Source of the DNA: Theobroma cacao
Taxonomy: Eukaryota; Streptophyta; Magnoliopsida; Malvales; Malvaceae
Direction of reading: 5' to 3'
NCBI RefSeq assembly: GCF_000208745.1
Contig: NC_030851.1
Span: 1,698,666-1,762,665 of the forward strand
DNA: 64,000 bases
In this document: piece after piece, positions 1-11,208 of the stretch
Numbering within the stretch: the stretch's first letter is position 1
Layout of the letters: the number at the start of each line of letters is the position of its first letter
Translations under genes and position numbers: made by a program
Notes under the pieces: generated by a model
Databases searched by the model: none
Told to the model about the DNA's origin: nothing
Seen by the model: only the letters and a program-made list of their open reading frames with translations

Positions 1-90
1 CTATTGCCCTCCCAAACAGCTTGTCTGACAATTTGAGGTTGTGTTTTATTGACTACGAATCTTGAGAGAAGACAACAACAGCCACTAGAG

Positions 91-174
91 GTCAGGATGG
101 CCGAGTGGTCTAAGGCGCCAGACTCAAGTTCTGGTCTTCGTGAGAAGGCGTGGGTTCAAATCCCACTTCTGACA
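91..174 (+). tRNA. trnL-CAA: tRNA-Leu (anticodon CAA)
   Basis: An 84-nt class II tRNA with a long variable arm, as expected for leucine. The 7-bp acceptor stem pairs 91-97 with 167-173 (one G-T pair) and the discriminator base is A at 174. The anticodon stem CCAGA/TCTGG (118-122 and 130-134) encloses a 7-nt loop with CAA at 125-127, which reads UUG codons. The T arm GTGGGTTCAAATCCCAC is canonical. There is no intron. A CAACAACA motif at 73-80 is the upstream element typical of plant tRNA genes, and a T run at 196-200 is the probable RNA polymerase III terminator. Confidence 0.96.
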
Positions 175-637
175 TTCAATGTACCCTTTAGCCCATTTTT
201 ACAGAAAAGTATGGGATTGCTTTGGTTGGGTTACTTGAGTACATACATTGGATTCAAAGACATCATAAAATGCTTGTCAATAGTCAGCATTCAGAGCATA
301 TGTTCATTGAGGCATTCAACATAAATGTGATTCGGATTTGCTATCAGAAAATGACTAGTTCTGGTCACACATTAAGCCATGTCAGAAATTAGAACAAGAA
401 AATTAAAAAAAAAATATTGACATACAGGAAGTTGCCATACATTATACAGATTGAACCCACTGACAACATTCATCTAGCCTACATTTTGACTTCAAAGTTG
501 AAAACGTATTCTCTAAACAGTTTGATATTTCAATCAAGAAGCACTCTAAAAAACAGTACTTGTCTATGTATCAAAATGGAGTGCAAAGATAACTTTAGAG
601 CATTCACAAAACCTGAACAACCATAGAATCAGATTTT
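175..637. other. Spacer between tRNA-Leu and acidic-protein gene
   Basis: Apart from the pol III terminator near 196-200 nothing coding is convincing here. The right part is probably the 3' untranslated region of the minus-strand gene that ends at 638. Confidence 0.4.
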
Positions 638-2359
638 TCATTCAGCTGCAGCATCTTCATTGTCGCTCCCTTCTGTTCTGATATCTGGCAATGTACTCAG
701 ATCGACACGAACATCTTTCTCTTCTTGAGAGAGGGTATTGTCAGAAGAATCAATGGGGTCATGCTGGCCTTGATCCACTGTCCCGTTAGAGAAGGAAGTG
801 TCTGAGCTTTCATCTGTTCCACCTGATTCTTTGTCACCCCCTGATTTCTCATTCTGAGTTGAATCAGTATTCTCCTTAGTCATGGAAGACCCAAAATTAT
901 CCCCTCCAGCTGTTGCATTGACCTTGGTCATATCCTCTGACATTCCAGACTCTGCATTAGTAGAGGAATTAAAGGAATCTCTCGTGGCCGAATCTACATT
1001 TTCAATTTTACTCGAATCTACCATGTTGGAATCATGCTGCTCACTATTTGAAATGTTCTCATTGGCTTGCTCTTCATGTTTTTCTTCAGTTACCATACCA
1101 TCTTCTGTTGTATTTTGAGCTGAAGTCAATTCCAAAACGGTAGCTGTTCCATCCTGCAATGAATCTGGCATTTCTGTATTCACTTCTGCAGGCTTATTGC
1201 CTGTTTCTTTACTCACATCAGTAGAGTTATTGCTTGCTTGGTCAGTGAATACAGTAGAGTTTGTTGTATTTGGAAGAGAGATATGCTCAGAGTTGGATGA
1301 TCCAGTCTCATGATCATTTTCTTTAGTGTCTGTGACATTCAATGAACTACCATCTTCAGAGTGTTTACCATCATCAACCTTCAACTCTGACTTGTTTTCA
1401 TCACCATTAGTTTCCTCAGTTGCATTGTCTTTGCTCTCCTGCTCCAAAACATTCATTGTTGAGTTGTCATTAGAATTTTCCATATCTAATTTATCGGCTT
1501 CAGAGTTTATAATTTGGGTGTCATGGGACACTGCACTGGAAGCATCATCTGCCTTGTAATGCTCCTCTCTAGCCTCATGTGCATTCCTTCCACCTCCATC
1601 ATGGTTCTGATCATTTGCTGAATTGTCACTTTCTTCTTGACCCTCTTTCTCTTCAATTTCTTTTTCCTCATTATCTTTATCATCACCCTCTGCTTCTCTC
1701 TCTTTCTCCTCATCTATAAATTCTTCTTCACGATCAGCATCACCATCTGCTCTTTCCTGCTCATTTTCATCTACCTCATCATCTCCTCTTCCCTCATCAT
1801 CTACTTCTTCATCCTTAATTTCTGCTTCTTGCTCTTCATCGTCATGCTTGTTACCTTCATCTTCCCGCATTTCTTCTTGCTCTTCTTCTTCTTCATGTTT
1901 ACTCACTTCTTCCTGCTCCTCTTCTTCGTGTTTGCTTGCTTCTTCCGGCTCCTCTTCCTCGTGTTTGCTTGCTTCTTCCAGCTCCTCTTCTTCGTGTTTG
2001 CTTGCTCCTTCTTGCTCCTCTTCTTCAAGCCTCGTAGCTTTTTCTTCCAGTTCTTCATCATGCTTATGTTCCTCCTCTACTCCATGTTCTTCTTCCTCTT
2101 CTTCCTCATGCTTGTAGTTCTTAGACACTTCCTCCACGTGAGGAAGGTCTTTCCTCCCAAATTTTAGAATCACATCATCATTTTGTGCTTTCACAGAGGC
2201 TTTAGCATCTTTCTCATCAAATTCTTTTCTCTTATCATGGGAGTGCTTGACTTGGTAGATTAACCAGAAGCAGACCCCAAGTAGCAGACAAATCTGAAGG
2301 ACATGCTTTGTCTTGATACTTTTGGATCTTTGGTTTCTACTAGGTGACCTCTTGAACAT
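638..2359 (-). CDS. Highly acidic single-pass (type II) membrane protein, function unknown
   Basis: Single coding exon, 573 residues. A basic N-terminus (MFKRSPSRNQRSKSIKTK) is followed by one hydrophobic segment at about residues 20-37, which suggests a type II membrane anchor with the tail in the lumen or outside the cell. The rest is extremely rich in Glu, Asp, Lys and Ser. Residues ~118-164 hold four tandem copies of a ~12-residue unit close to EASKHEEEEPEE. The C-terminal half carries many N-x-S/T sequons (NNST, NVT, NTT, NAT, NGT). It resembles an uncharacterised family of plant acidic proteins starting MFKRSPSR; from memory Arabidopsis At2g22795 is a member, but no function is known. 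A 5' untranslated exon near 4104-4250 may be spliced to just upstream of the ATG, since CAG|GTATTT lies at 4104/4103 on the minus strand. Confidence 0.85.
   Translation of the reverse strand: MFKRSPSRNQRSKSIKTKHVLQICLLLGVCFWLIYQVKHSHDKRKEFDEKDAKASVKAQNDDVILKFGRKDLPHVEEVSKNYKHEEEEEEEHGVEEEHKHDEELEEKATRLEEEEQEGASKHEEEELEEASKHEEEEPEEASKHEEEEQEEVSKHEEEEEQEEMREDEGNKHDDEEQEAEIKDEEVDDEGRGDDEVDENEQERADGDADREEEFIDEEKEREAEGDDKDNEEKEIEEKEGQEESDNSANDQNHDGGGRNAHEAREEHYKADDASSAVSHDTQIINSEADKLDMENSNDNSTMNVLEQESKDNATEETNGDENKSELKVDDGKHSEDGSSLNVTDTKENDHETGSSNSEHISLPNTTNSTVFTDQASNNSTDVSKETGNKPAEVNTEMPDSLQDGTATVLELTSAQNTTEDGMVTEEKHEEQANENISNSEQHDSNMVDSSKIENVDSATRDSFNSSTNAESGMSEDMTKVNATAGGDNFGSSMTKENTDSTQNEKSGGDKESGGTDESSDTSFSNGTVDQGQHDPIDSSDNTLSQEEKDVRVDLSTLPDIRTEGSDNEDAAAE
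1890..2010 (-). repeat. In-frame ~36-bp tandem repeat in the acidic-protein gene
   Basis: About four imperfect copies of a 36-bp unit encode the repeated SKHEEEE block (residues ~118-164). The repeats keep the frame, so copy number could vary without breaking the gene. Confidence 0.75.
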
Positions 2360-4290
2360 GATGGAAGTCCAAAGATCCCTACTCTGATTTCCTTTCTCTC
2401 TTTGTATATATCAAGTAACTGCCTGAATCCTGCCTAGGATAAAACATATAATCTGAATGATTAAAAAAGACTAATCAACCATTTAAAAGGCAAATTGTGT
2501 ATCTGAAGAACAATCATAATTCATAATTACTCTTTTTCTTCAAAACATAAAAAGAAAGTAAAGAAAGAAACAAGTCAATTTCATCCATACTCCAGTGACC
2601 AAAATCATAACCTAAATGATAGTGTAGCCCAAACCCCAACAATATCCTTGAGATAAACCAATTCAGAAGTAATGCATTCTAAGTCTAGACTTTAGTAATA
2701 TAAAATTAAGAACAATGAAGAAATATGGACTTGGAGACCACAATACCACAACTAGCTGAAATCATGCTCCACTTTAATTTGGCAAAATATAGGAAGAGAA
2801 GGGAATCTTAAAAATCCTTACAGCAAAAGTGAACTTGTTCTTGAATTAGTGAAACTAGGAGTCAAAACAAGTTAAGGCCAAACAAACAAACAACACATGA
2901 CATGTTCAATTTCAGATTTGAAAATGATTTCTTGGGGAGGAATTGTCCTTTTCAAGAAGGAAAATGTGAAAAATCCAAAAATAAAAAAAATGCAAACTTT
3001 CCAAATTGTTTTCGTCACCTTTTGAAAACCTATCAGATTAGCTTCTTTTCTTATATACTGAAAACCGGCTGTTTCCAAAGCCCATTAGTACCCAGTACCC
3101 ACCCAACAATGCCAGAAACACAGGCAACTTTGGAATAGGGGGTGGAGTTGGGAGAAGGATATTAGAAGATTGTGCTTTTAACATTTCCATTGATACATCC
3201 TGAACCCCCTTCAAAAGAGAAGAAACAGAAAGAGAACATAAAAACATGTCGAAAATCCTGACTCTGCTACAAGCAGCCATACATGTTTTCTACTATCTCT
3301 CTTTCTGCTCGTCCAAATAATTTCAATATTGTAAACAAATAGGTTTTCATGTTATTTCCATAGCTTTTGAATGACCAAACTGCTATAGAATCAAGTAATC
3401 CCATTTGACAATCAAAGAATCCAAACTAATCCAGACTATTTTTTCTTTCCTCTTGTCTTGATCTTGGCACCTTACATGACATTGACCGAACAGAGATCGA
3501 TTCCCATAAATAAAAAACAAAGGGAGGGAATACAAAACTCTTTTATTTTCTAATATAATACAGAGAATGTTTTAGCATATGAAAGAAGACAGATACGGAT
3601 AAATACTATGGTTACATAAAATAAATCAGGAAAATAACAGTTCCTCATCAAATGAAGCAAACCCCTTTCTTTCTAATTAAAGAAACAGGAAATCTAATGA
3701 TACCTATCTCTTCTGAAAAATGCACCGAGTTCAAATCGCCATCCCAAGCAATAAAAAAATACTAAATATTTATATATTTTTATTAAAAAGACAGCGCATT
3801 TGCTGAAATGAAAGGAAACCCAGAAGTGGAAACCCCATGGAAGCCCTAGCCAAAAGGAAAATAACGCAATGAAGCAATACGCATCAAACCTGAACGTAAA
3901 ATTCTCAAATTTTGCGATTCACAAACAAAACCCATTTCCCCAAAACAGCAGGCAAACATAAAAACAAAGGAACCAAAGACGGAATCCATGCTAAAGCTAT
4001 GAATAAGGGAGTTTCTTAAGCTGAACAAACTACCAAGATTCAAACAAAACGCAACAAAATGATTCCTTGAAGAAAGGAAATTTATAAAAAGCAAGAGAAA
4101 TACCTGGAGAAAGAGAGACCCAGACAAAAGATACAGCACAGTCTAAGTTGTCAAAGACAAGAAGGTTTCAAGAGAAAAGGTATGGTAAAGGAAGTCTTCA
4201 CCAGTTCTCACTGCTTTCACCGGATCCAACACGGAGGGGACAATGGCCTCAACCACTATCGCTCTACTCCTAGATTTACTTTCGGACCCT
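2360..4290 (-). other. Probable 5' leader with intron, acidic-protein gene
   Basis: No coding gene is supported here. On the minus strand a leader exon could end at 4104 (CTCCAG followed by GTATTTCT). Acceptor-like AG sites preceded by pyrimidines lie near 2420-2440, so a 5' UTR intron of about 1.7 kb is plausible. This is inference only. Confidence 0.35.
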
Positions 4291-6513
4291 CACATGAAAA
4301 TGATTTTTTTTTTTCTATTTTAAGACCATTAAATTATTGCTCATATTTTTTTTAACACAAAATGTTACCATCTGATTTATTAAATCACTGATAGTTTTAT
4401 TATAATAAATTAACTATATAATCTATTTTAGAAATAAAATTTAATCACAAAGAACTAATAAAAAAATATATATAAACTATTATGCTAAAAAAATGAAATT
4501 ATAAAGAGTGTAAACAATTTTAACTTGATAAATAAATAAAAAAAAGCATTGGTTACCCAAATTATTGTGGGTGTTGAATTGTTGTCTAACAAATGCAATA
4601 CCTTTAATTGCAAATAAAAATTTCCAATTTAATACATTTATATATATTTAAAAAACTCAACTATTAAAATGATTTGATTTAATTATATTATATGTTTTTG
4701 AAACACTATGTGAGTAACAATGTGGATAAGAGATCTTTTGTGACATGATTATATCATTGGGTTAATGATTTGGTGTAAATTGAAGCTAAAAAAAAAATAC
4801 TTATCAAGTCATCTAAAGTTGAGTTATGCATATTAATAATTAAAAGCTTTTATTTTTTTCATCTAAAATATACTTTTTCAGTCTCTAATTTTTTTTTACA
4901 GAAATTAAGATAAAATTGTTTATTTTAATATGAAAAATAAAAATATTAAGTATTTAAAAATGAAAAAAAAATTCATTTTAAAACATTTCAAAATGAATAA
5001 ATACATGTGACAAAAAGAGTGTTCATCTCGCCGGGTCAGTCTGAAAGTCTTCTCTTCCTTGTCAAAAGTGAATTTTGCTTGGCAAAGTGGTTGAATGTTA
5101 TACATTGATTAGCATCATTATCATTATCATTAAATATTATTTTTAATACTTTGAATGTGATACATATGATCCCACTTGCAATAGTCACACATCCACATGG
5201 CAATACACATGGCAATACATTGATAATTCCACTCTCTAGGCCTATCGAAACCACAAAAGGTCATCTCTCTTTGGGCCTGGTTGTCCCCTGGTACAGAACC
5301 ACAGGACCACGCCATGGCAACATTAGCTTAAAAACAATCTATTATTTATGTAAACGACAGGCTTCTTCTCAGTACGACAGCAACCCAGATTTAATGAGCT
5401 TGCATTTTTCCTTCTTCACCAGGAAAACACGAACAGCTTATTGCATGGAAAGGTTAAATTTGAACCTCAAAAAACAGTTGTTACCTTAGCCAATAGGAAA
5501 GGAAATTTGGGGACAAGCTTCGGCCTAAAGATTCATGTTTACAGGCATATATTTCCATGGGGCAGACAATGGGCTCAACTTGTCCCGAGTAATAGTTTAT
5601 CGAGCAGTTTCCTTTCAGCCATGATCCATCCCTCATGCCATTTTTAACCATCTTGGAGACTTTGACATCTATCTAAGCATTCTCTTTATATGTTAACTCT
5701 GCTTGTGAACGTGTTTGTGGTAATTGATTTATCTTTAAAAAGGTACTGATTTGAAGTTGGGTTTTAAGTAACAGTTAGCCAACTTCCAATTTTGCTTCTG
5801 ATGAATAAGCATTTTGGAAACTCATGATGCTGAATGTTCTCATTGACAGAAGATTAGCTGATAAAAACCTAATGGATCAATCAGCTTGCACTGCAGTAAC
5901 ATTAGTAATGATTTTCTTATGTTCTGCTTTGATTAAACTTGCTTTAAAGATAATCCATTGCCAACCTAACAACCAAAATGACTGCCAGGTATATTTGGCA
6001 TAAACCATACACCCCCCATACAAAAGGAGGAAAGGAATAAACCCAAAAGTCTAGGGAGGAGCACAAAAGGGTAGCTTGAAAGACCAAGTTATTCTAAAAA
6101 GAAATGCAGGAGAAAAGAAAGCAAAATCTCGTCATTTTCTTGACTTTCCTAAACTTTTCTGCTAACCTATCAGATAAAAGGTTCTTGTTAAGAAACCCTA
6201 AGGGTGCTCCCAAAGCTAGGCATATAGTGCCCTTACAAATTTTAATTATGCATATATAGTCCTTATAAGTAATTGACTTCTTGCATCCCTAAAGAAAAAA
6301 ATAGTTAATGTGGTACATTGGTCATCACATTCTAATAGAAGTTCAAACAGCCCCGGCTAGAAAAATGGTAAGCCTAGCAAACTCCTTAAGAACTCATGAT
6401 CATGCAACATCCTGACAGCCTAATATTCCTCTTTGCTTCTTCCTAAAGATATTCTTGCTTTAGACAAAACATTGCCTCCCTGTTCACATTTTCACTCCAA
6501 TTCCATGCAATAC
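4291..6513. other. AT-rich intergenic region
   Basis: Very AT-rich from 4300 to 5000, then more balanced from 5030 to 5650. Short open frames occur but none has a recognisable domain or splice context. The last few hundred bases should hold the XTH promoter. Confidence 0.4.
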
Positions 6514-6523
6514 CTATATATAG
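6514..6523 (+). promoter_or_regulatory. TATA box of the XTH gene
   Basis: CTATATATAG about 75 bases upstream of the XTH start codon, a normal distance for a plant TATA box plus short leader. Confidence 0.6.
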
Positions 6524-6589
6524 AGTATACATAAATGTATCCTGCAGCAACCTGTCATCTGATATTATAGCCGTCGATCGAAAGAAACC

Positions 6590-7796
6590 ATGTCTAAATG
6601 TTTCAACCTCTTAGCCTTCATTATCAGCCTTCTTTTCTTGAATCTCTTACGAATTTCAATAGCTTCAGTTGTTTCCACCGGAGATTTCAGCAATGACTTT
6701 TTTGTGATGTGGGCTCCTAGTCATGTAAACACTTCAGCTGACGGCAGGGAAAGAAGCTTGAAACTTGATCAAGAATCTGGTATGATGGGGGAAAAAATTG
6801 GAAACTTGTAATTTTTCCATTTTCCAGTGTTCATATTTCTTATTCGTTTTAATCGGTACAGGGTCTGGTTTTGCATCAAACCAGATGTTCTTGTTTGGTC
6901 GAATAGACATGCAAATTAAACTAGTACCTGGCAATTCTGCAGGAACTGTGTTAGCCTATTATGTAAGCAGCATCTTCTCTCTTGTTTCTCCATTTTCAGT
7001 GTTTCTCCTTTGTTCTTGTTCAATTACTATCTAAATTACTTTGGCAAACATTGTAGTTGACATCAGATCAGCCTAATCGAGATGAGATAGACATTGAGTT
7101 TCTTGGCAATGTGAGTGGTCAGCCATATATAGTTCAAACAAATATTTATGCAGATGGGTTTGACAATCGAGAAGAGAGAATTTATTTATGGTTTGATCCA
7201 ACAGAAGATTTTCATACATATTCAGTATTGTGGAATCTTTATCAGATAATGTAAGTTATATTAAAATTTTAAAACGGATTATATTTATATGTTCAAGATA
7301 CTTCTAATTTAACAGATGTGTTATATCTTTATCCGAATTACATTTGCTCATCATAATTCATCTAAGTGGTATAGTATTTTTCTTCTTTTTCAGGTTTATG
7401 GTGGATTCAATTCCTATTAGATTATATAGAAACCATGCAGACAAGGGAGTGGCATATCCTAGGTGGCAGCCGATGAGCATCAAAGTCAGCCTATGGAATG
7501 GGGGCAGCTGGGCTACACGTGGAGGTCTCGAGAAAATCGATTGGTCCAAGGGTCCCTTCATAGCTTCATTCAAGGATTACAAGATCGATGCCTGTGTTTG
7601 GCAAGGGAACCCAAGGTTTTGTAGGGCAGATAGCTCTCTTAATTGGTGGAACAGACCAAGGTTCAGCACTCTGACCAGGGTCCAGAAGAGATGGTTCAAA
7701 TGGGTTAGGAAATACCACATGGTTTATGACTACTGCCAAGATAACCAGAGATTCCAAAACAATCTTCCCAAGGAATGCTCCCTTCCTAAGTATTAA
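6590..7796 (+). CDS. XTH: Xyloglucan endotransglucosylase/hydrolase (XTH)
   Basis: Four exons: 6590-6779, 6862-6962, 7057-7250 and 7394-7796, all with GT-AG introns and matching phase, giving 295 residues, the usual XTH length. It cuts and rejoins xyloglucan in the cell wall (glycoside hydrolase family 16). A signal peptide covers about residues 1-26. The catalytic motif is [11 protein letters not shown] with nucleophile Glu ~107 and acid/base Glu ~111, followed by the conserved N-glycosylation site NVS. The family motif usually begins with His rather than Arg, an unusual variant here. The C-terminal XET domain keeps its cysteines (CVW, FCR, DYCQ, KECSLP). Sequence style places it among the classical XTH transglucosylases; hydrolase activity is less likely. 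It stands alone with its own TATA box. Confidence 0.95.
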
Positions 7797-8501
7797 TCCA
7801 AAAAATTGTCTTAGTATAGCTTTTTGTTTTAATTTTTTCGAGAAAAATCATATTACAAAAGATGTATGTAAAATTTATTTAAAATTATTATACATAAAAT
7901 CTTTTCAATTCTCCAAGACTGTGATTTTCATTCTAATTACATTGAAGTTTCATTGACTAAAAGGATCTTAATCCTCAAAAGTGAAGCAAGGTCTTACTTC
8001 TTTCTTAAATGAATTAGTTACAACTTACAATGTTACAATATGACTCAAATACTTATATATATATATATATATATAATCTTAAATAATCAATTTTATTCGA
8101 GATTGAGAAGGGTTCGGATTTTTGAGTTAAGAGTTAAAATTCAAGTTTGATTCCCTATTCTTTTAAATGGAAATTTTTGTATATTTCATTGTATAAATTA
8201 ATTTTTGTGTGTATATATACATATATGTCAATTTTTTTTTTTGTGTTTTTCATATTATAAATTCAAGAATTACCATCCAACCGCCTTGGGTCAACCTCCT
8301 CTAGCAAAAAAGTAAACCCTTGGGCCTTATCGGCCTATGAGAGGTTTGCCGTAGGCCTATCAAGAACGGACCAAGGGATTTGCTAAACAAAAAACAAGAA
8401 CTTCAAACTGAAAAACTCAATTTACAAAGCCCTACAATCCGCCCTGAAACCTCGGCACCGTTTGTCAGTTGTCCTGCAAGTCCGCAACTACACAGAGAGA
8501 G
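7797..8501. other. Spacer with AT microsatellite
   Basis: Contains the XTH 3' end, a TA dinucleotide run at about 8055-8075, and the likely promoter and leader of the next gene. No further coding sequence seen. Confidence 0.45.
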
Positions 8502-9705
8502 ATGGGTAGCACAAGCAAAGATCTCTTACGCTTCGAGCACAAGACTTCCAGTACTTCACCCTTGGGTACAATACATACGCCTCTTTTCTTGTTCCGACCA
8601 AAGTGAATTTCTGCAGAAGTTTGTTTTCTATCGATTGAAATTTCATCATCTGACTTGTTTTGTGTATTTAACCTGTACAACAGAATCTGCACTTCTTGTT
8701 ACAAACAAGAAGGACTCGTCCGCTGAGTCCCGTGATCCTGCGAAGAAACCCAGCATCACTCCTGTTCCTAAAAGCCAACGTAAACTATATCCCGTAATCC
8801 CATCTTAGTGCTATTTGAATTTTAGTTTATTTTATTTATGTTTTGTAAGTACTTATCTGGAAATTTCTGGGTTTTATAGATTGTTAGATGCTACTAGTTT
8901 TTCTGCCTGTGTTTGTAACTATACCTGTTTAAAGAATCTGTAGTTTTCGGATGAAATTATAATTTATGATCATTGTTTGAGCCTTGAGGTTCTTGAGGAG
9001 TATGAAAAACTATAAATTGGTAGTGTTCTCTTTTTTGGCATATGAGATTGAAACTATCAGAGTCCAATAGTAGCTTGAGGAGTGAAATCTTCCTTCTGAG
9101 TTTTGCAGTTTTGGGAAAAGTGAAAGATTTCTTGGGAGTCATGGCAGAAGCTAATAAAAGGCTGGAGCTAGATGCAAAGGTTTGTTTTAACTTTTTTAGT
9201 CGAATATTGGTCATGCCTATATGCTCTTTTAATCTCTAACCTATCGTTTTATTGATCAAAATGTAGAATAATTCTCAAGCATATGATATTGAAGTACTCA
9301 ATGGGAATGAACCTGAAGTCATTGAAATGGTAACACTCTCTTTTGAAATGTGGAAGTCGGGTGGTGTATGAATTTGTTATAAATTTTTTGTTGCATATTG
9401 TACAACAGGATTTGATGTTGGGTGTAGCTGATCTTCACACTCCTGAAGCTGTGGCTGCTGCTGAATCTGCAATTGCTGGTAATCAGCCAGCAATTACTTT
9501 GGCTGGTAGTAGTAGTGAAACAGAATCAGATGATAGCAGTGATGATAGCAATGATGACAATGAGGAAAGCAAGAATGATGGTAATGATGATAATGAAACA
9601 TCTAGGAAACTTGAAAAATCCAACACAGGCAAAGACCATACTATAAGTGAAGCAGCAAGAAAGCATCGATCCAAAAAGCGGTCAAGGATAGTTGAGCTCT
9701 CTTGA
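8502..9705 (+). CDS. NOPCHAP1/C12orf45-like protein (DUF4598), putative snoRNP assembly chaperone
   Basis: Five exons, 8502-8565, 8684-8779, 9109-9179, 9267-9329 and 9409-9705, phase-consistent, giving 196 residues. Residues ~57-101 contain KVKDFLGVMAEANKRLE, then YDIEVLNG and EVIEMDLMLGV. This spacing of FL..MA.AN..L, an I...NG step and VI.MD matches the core of animal C12orf45/NOPCHAP1, which helps load the box C/D snoRNP protein NOP58 through the R2TP/RUVBL machinery. As in the animal protein the core is followed by an acidic Ser/Asp tail (residues ~125-165), then a basic end with KHRSKKRSR that could be a nuclear localisation signal. Assignment rests on this motif match from memory; the start is set by the first in-frame ATG and by phase with exon 2. 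Confidence 0.8.
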
Positions 9706-10647
9706 AAACAATTTTTGGTCAAGAAGTAATGTAGAACTGTTGAACTATTATAGCTTGCAGAATCACAAATGACTTGTGCAATATGCCGTGGGAAAGTGAA
9801 GTTTTCTTAGAAGTGTTGTCCATGTATTATAGTGTTCTATTACCTTAAGATGAAACGTTGAGGTGTAAGTTATAATTCAGAACGTTGATCATTCTTTTTT
9901 CTTATGCAAAATCTGAATCAATTCATTCCTGCAGTACAAATTGAGTTGATTATATACTTACCATGCTAGCAAGTGCACATCCAAGTTGCTCAAGGGCAAC
10001 TAACATACGGATTTGAGAAGGCAAATATCTAATTCAGTCATCCTGCATTTGCTGATCATGTAGCGGCCGGTTTTGCAATACATAAGTCCAGAGCTCGGTC
10101 GGCTTTGGGTCTAAAACCATCTTAGGGAGTCGTGGCCCACATGTTCAGGTAAGGCAATGCAATTGGGCATGCTGCTAGACTAAGCTACGGAACTATGGGC
10201 TGGACCTGCAATGGCATCAATTCCGCCTAAGGCCTTAAAGAAATTTCGGGTTTGCAAACTTGCAATGGCGGCAGCTTCCATTATTTAAAGCAATCATGCA
10301 TAAGAAATTAATCATGTAACAGATGATCATCCTCGTTTTATTGCTTAAACCAGTGGTGAAAATCTGGTGGCAAGCTTCGAAACCTTTTTGTTTCTAATGA
10401 ATGTGCAACTTTATTGATGTTAATTGTTAACGACAATTAAGTGGAGATGCTACATATAATGTAACTCATAAGAAAGTATAATTAAGGAGAGCAGATTCAA
10501 ACCTTAAACGCCAGACCTCTTAAATTGCCACTAAATGCTACATCTAATACACTAAAAATAATTTTCATAGAATTTTTTTTTTTAATTTCTGCCAAGATAT
10601 GTTAAGCTTATTTGGTGAATTGCATCCTTAGGTACTCGATGCTAATC
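9706..10647. other. Intergenic, no gene seen
   Basis: Holds the 3' ends of the converging NOPCHAP1-like and first PR-1 genes. Otherwise nothing recognisable. Confidence 0.4.
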
Positions 10648-11127
10648 TTAATAAGGTGTCTCCCCAATGTAGTTGCCAGGAGGGTCATAGTTGCAAGTAA
10701 TGAAAGTTCCTCCATTGTCACACCTTACCTTGGCGCACCCTAAACGAACCGAGTTGCGCCAAACCACCTGAGTATAATGGGCACAAACCTGGCCTGAGGC
10801 GCACGTCTTCGAGCCGTGATCGTAATAGACCTTCTCGTCGACCCACATTTTCACGGCATCCGCGACCGAAAGGTCATCGCTACCCCATGCAATGTTCTCT
10901 CCGTATGGACCCCCTGAGTGAACAAGGTCGCAATCCGCAATGCGCTGGTTCGCATATTCTTGCGCGTAGGCGGCCACTTGGGCATCCCAAGCCATTGGCT
11001 CGACGTTCACCTCAGCTCGAGCTTCATTTTGAGCATCCAAGAATTCTTGCTTCAAGGTTTTGGCCAAGGAAGGCAACGCAAAGGATGCGATGATGAGGCA
11101 TGCAAGTGCTAGTTTGGACCACGCCAT
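10648..11127 (-). CDS. PR1: PR-1-like protein, array member 1 (divergent)
   Basis: Intronless, 159 residues, secreted CAP-domain protein of the pathogenesis-related 1 family (sterol binding, antimicrobial defence). Signal peptide ~1-22. Six cysteines, [14 protein letters not shown] and HYTQVVW supply the conserved His-Glu-Glu-His set, and CNYD followed by [11 protein letters not shown] matches the form of the CAPE defence-signalling peptide released from some PR-1 proteins. It differs from its neighbours in two ways: the mature N-terminus reads [15 protein letters not shown] instead of the [12 protein letters not shown] type, so the His of the usual AHN motif is Gln. TATA box at 11201-11208. 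First of six co-oriented copies. Confidence 0.93.
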   Translation of the reverse strand: MAWSKLALACLIIASFALPSLAKTLKQEFLDAQNEARAEVNVEPMAWDAQVAAYAQEYANQRIADCDLVHSGGPYGENIAWGSDDLSVADAVKMWVDEKVYYDHGSKTCASGQVCAHYTQVVWRNSVRLGCAKVRCDNGGTFITCNYDPPGNYIGETPY

Positions 11128-11200
11128 TTTGGTTTCTGGCTAGGTTCTCTAGGACAATGGCTTGAAGGTGATGGATGAAAAATGAGAAATTCGTGATAGG

Positions 11201-11208
11201 TATTTATA
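11201..11208 (-). promoter_or_regulatory. TATA box, PR-1 member 1
   Basis: TATAAATA on the minus strand, about 75 bases upstream of the start codon. The same element at similar distance precedes members 4 and 6. Confidence 0.65.

Noticed and set aside
49..324. Open frame overlapping the tRNA-Leu gene
   Set aside because: It runs straight through the tRNA and has no protein features.
1637..2167. Plus-strand open frames rich in Phe/Leu or Ser/Cys opposite the acidic-protein gene
   Set aside because: They are antisense readings of the GAA/GAG-rich repeat; composition is extreme and there is no promoter or splice context.
3846..4139. Minus-strand hydrophobic open frame
   Set aside because: It crosses the likely leader-exon donor of the acidic-protein gene and has no family resemblance; more likely untranslated sequence.
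5151..5650. Overlapping plus-strand frames in a less AT-rich block
   Set aside because: No recognisable motif, splice pattern or partner exon.
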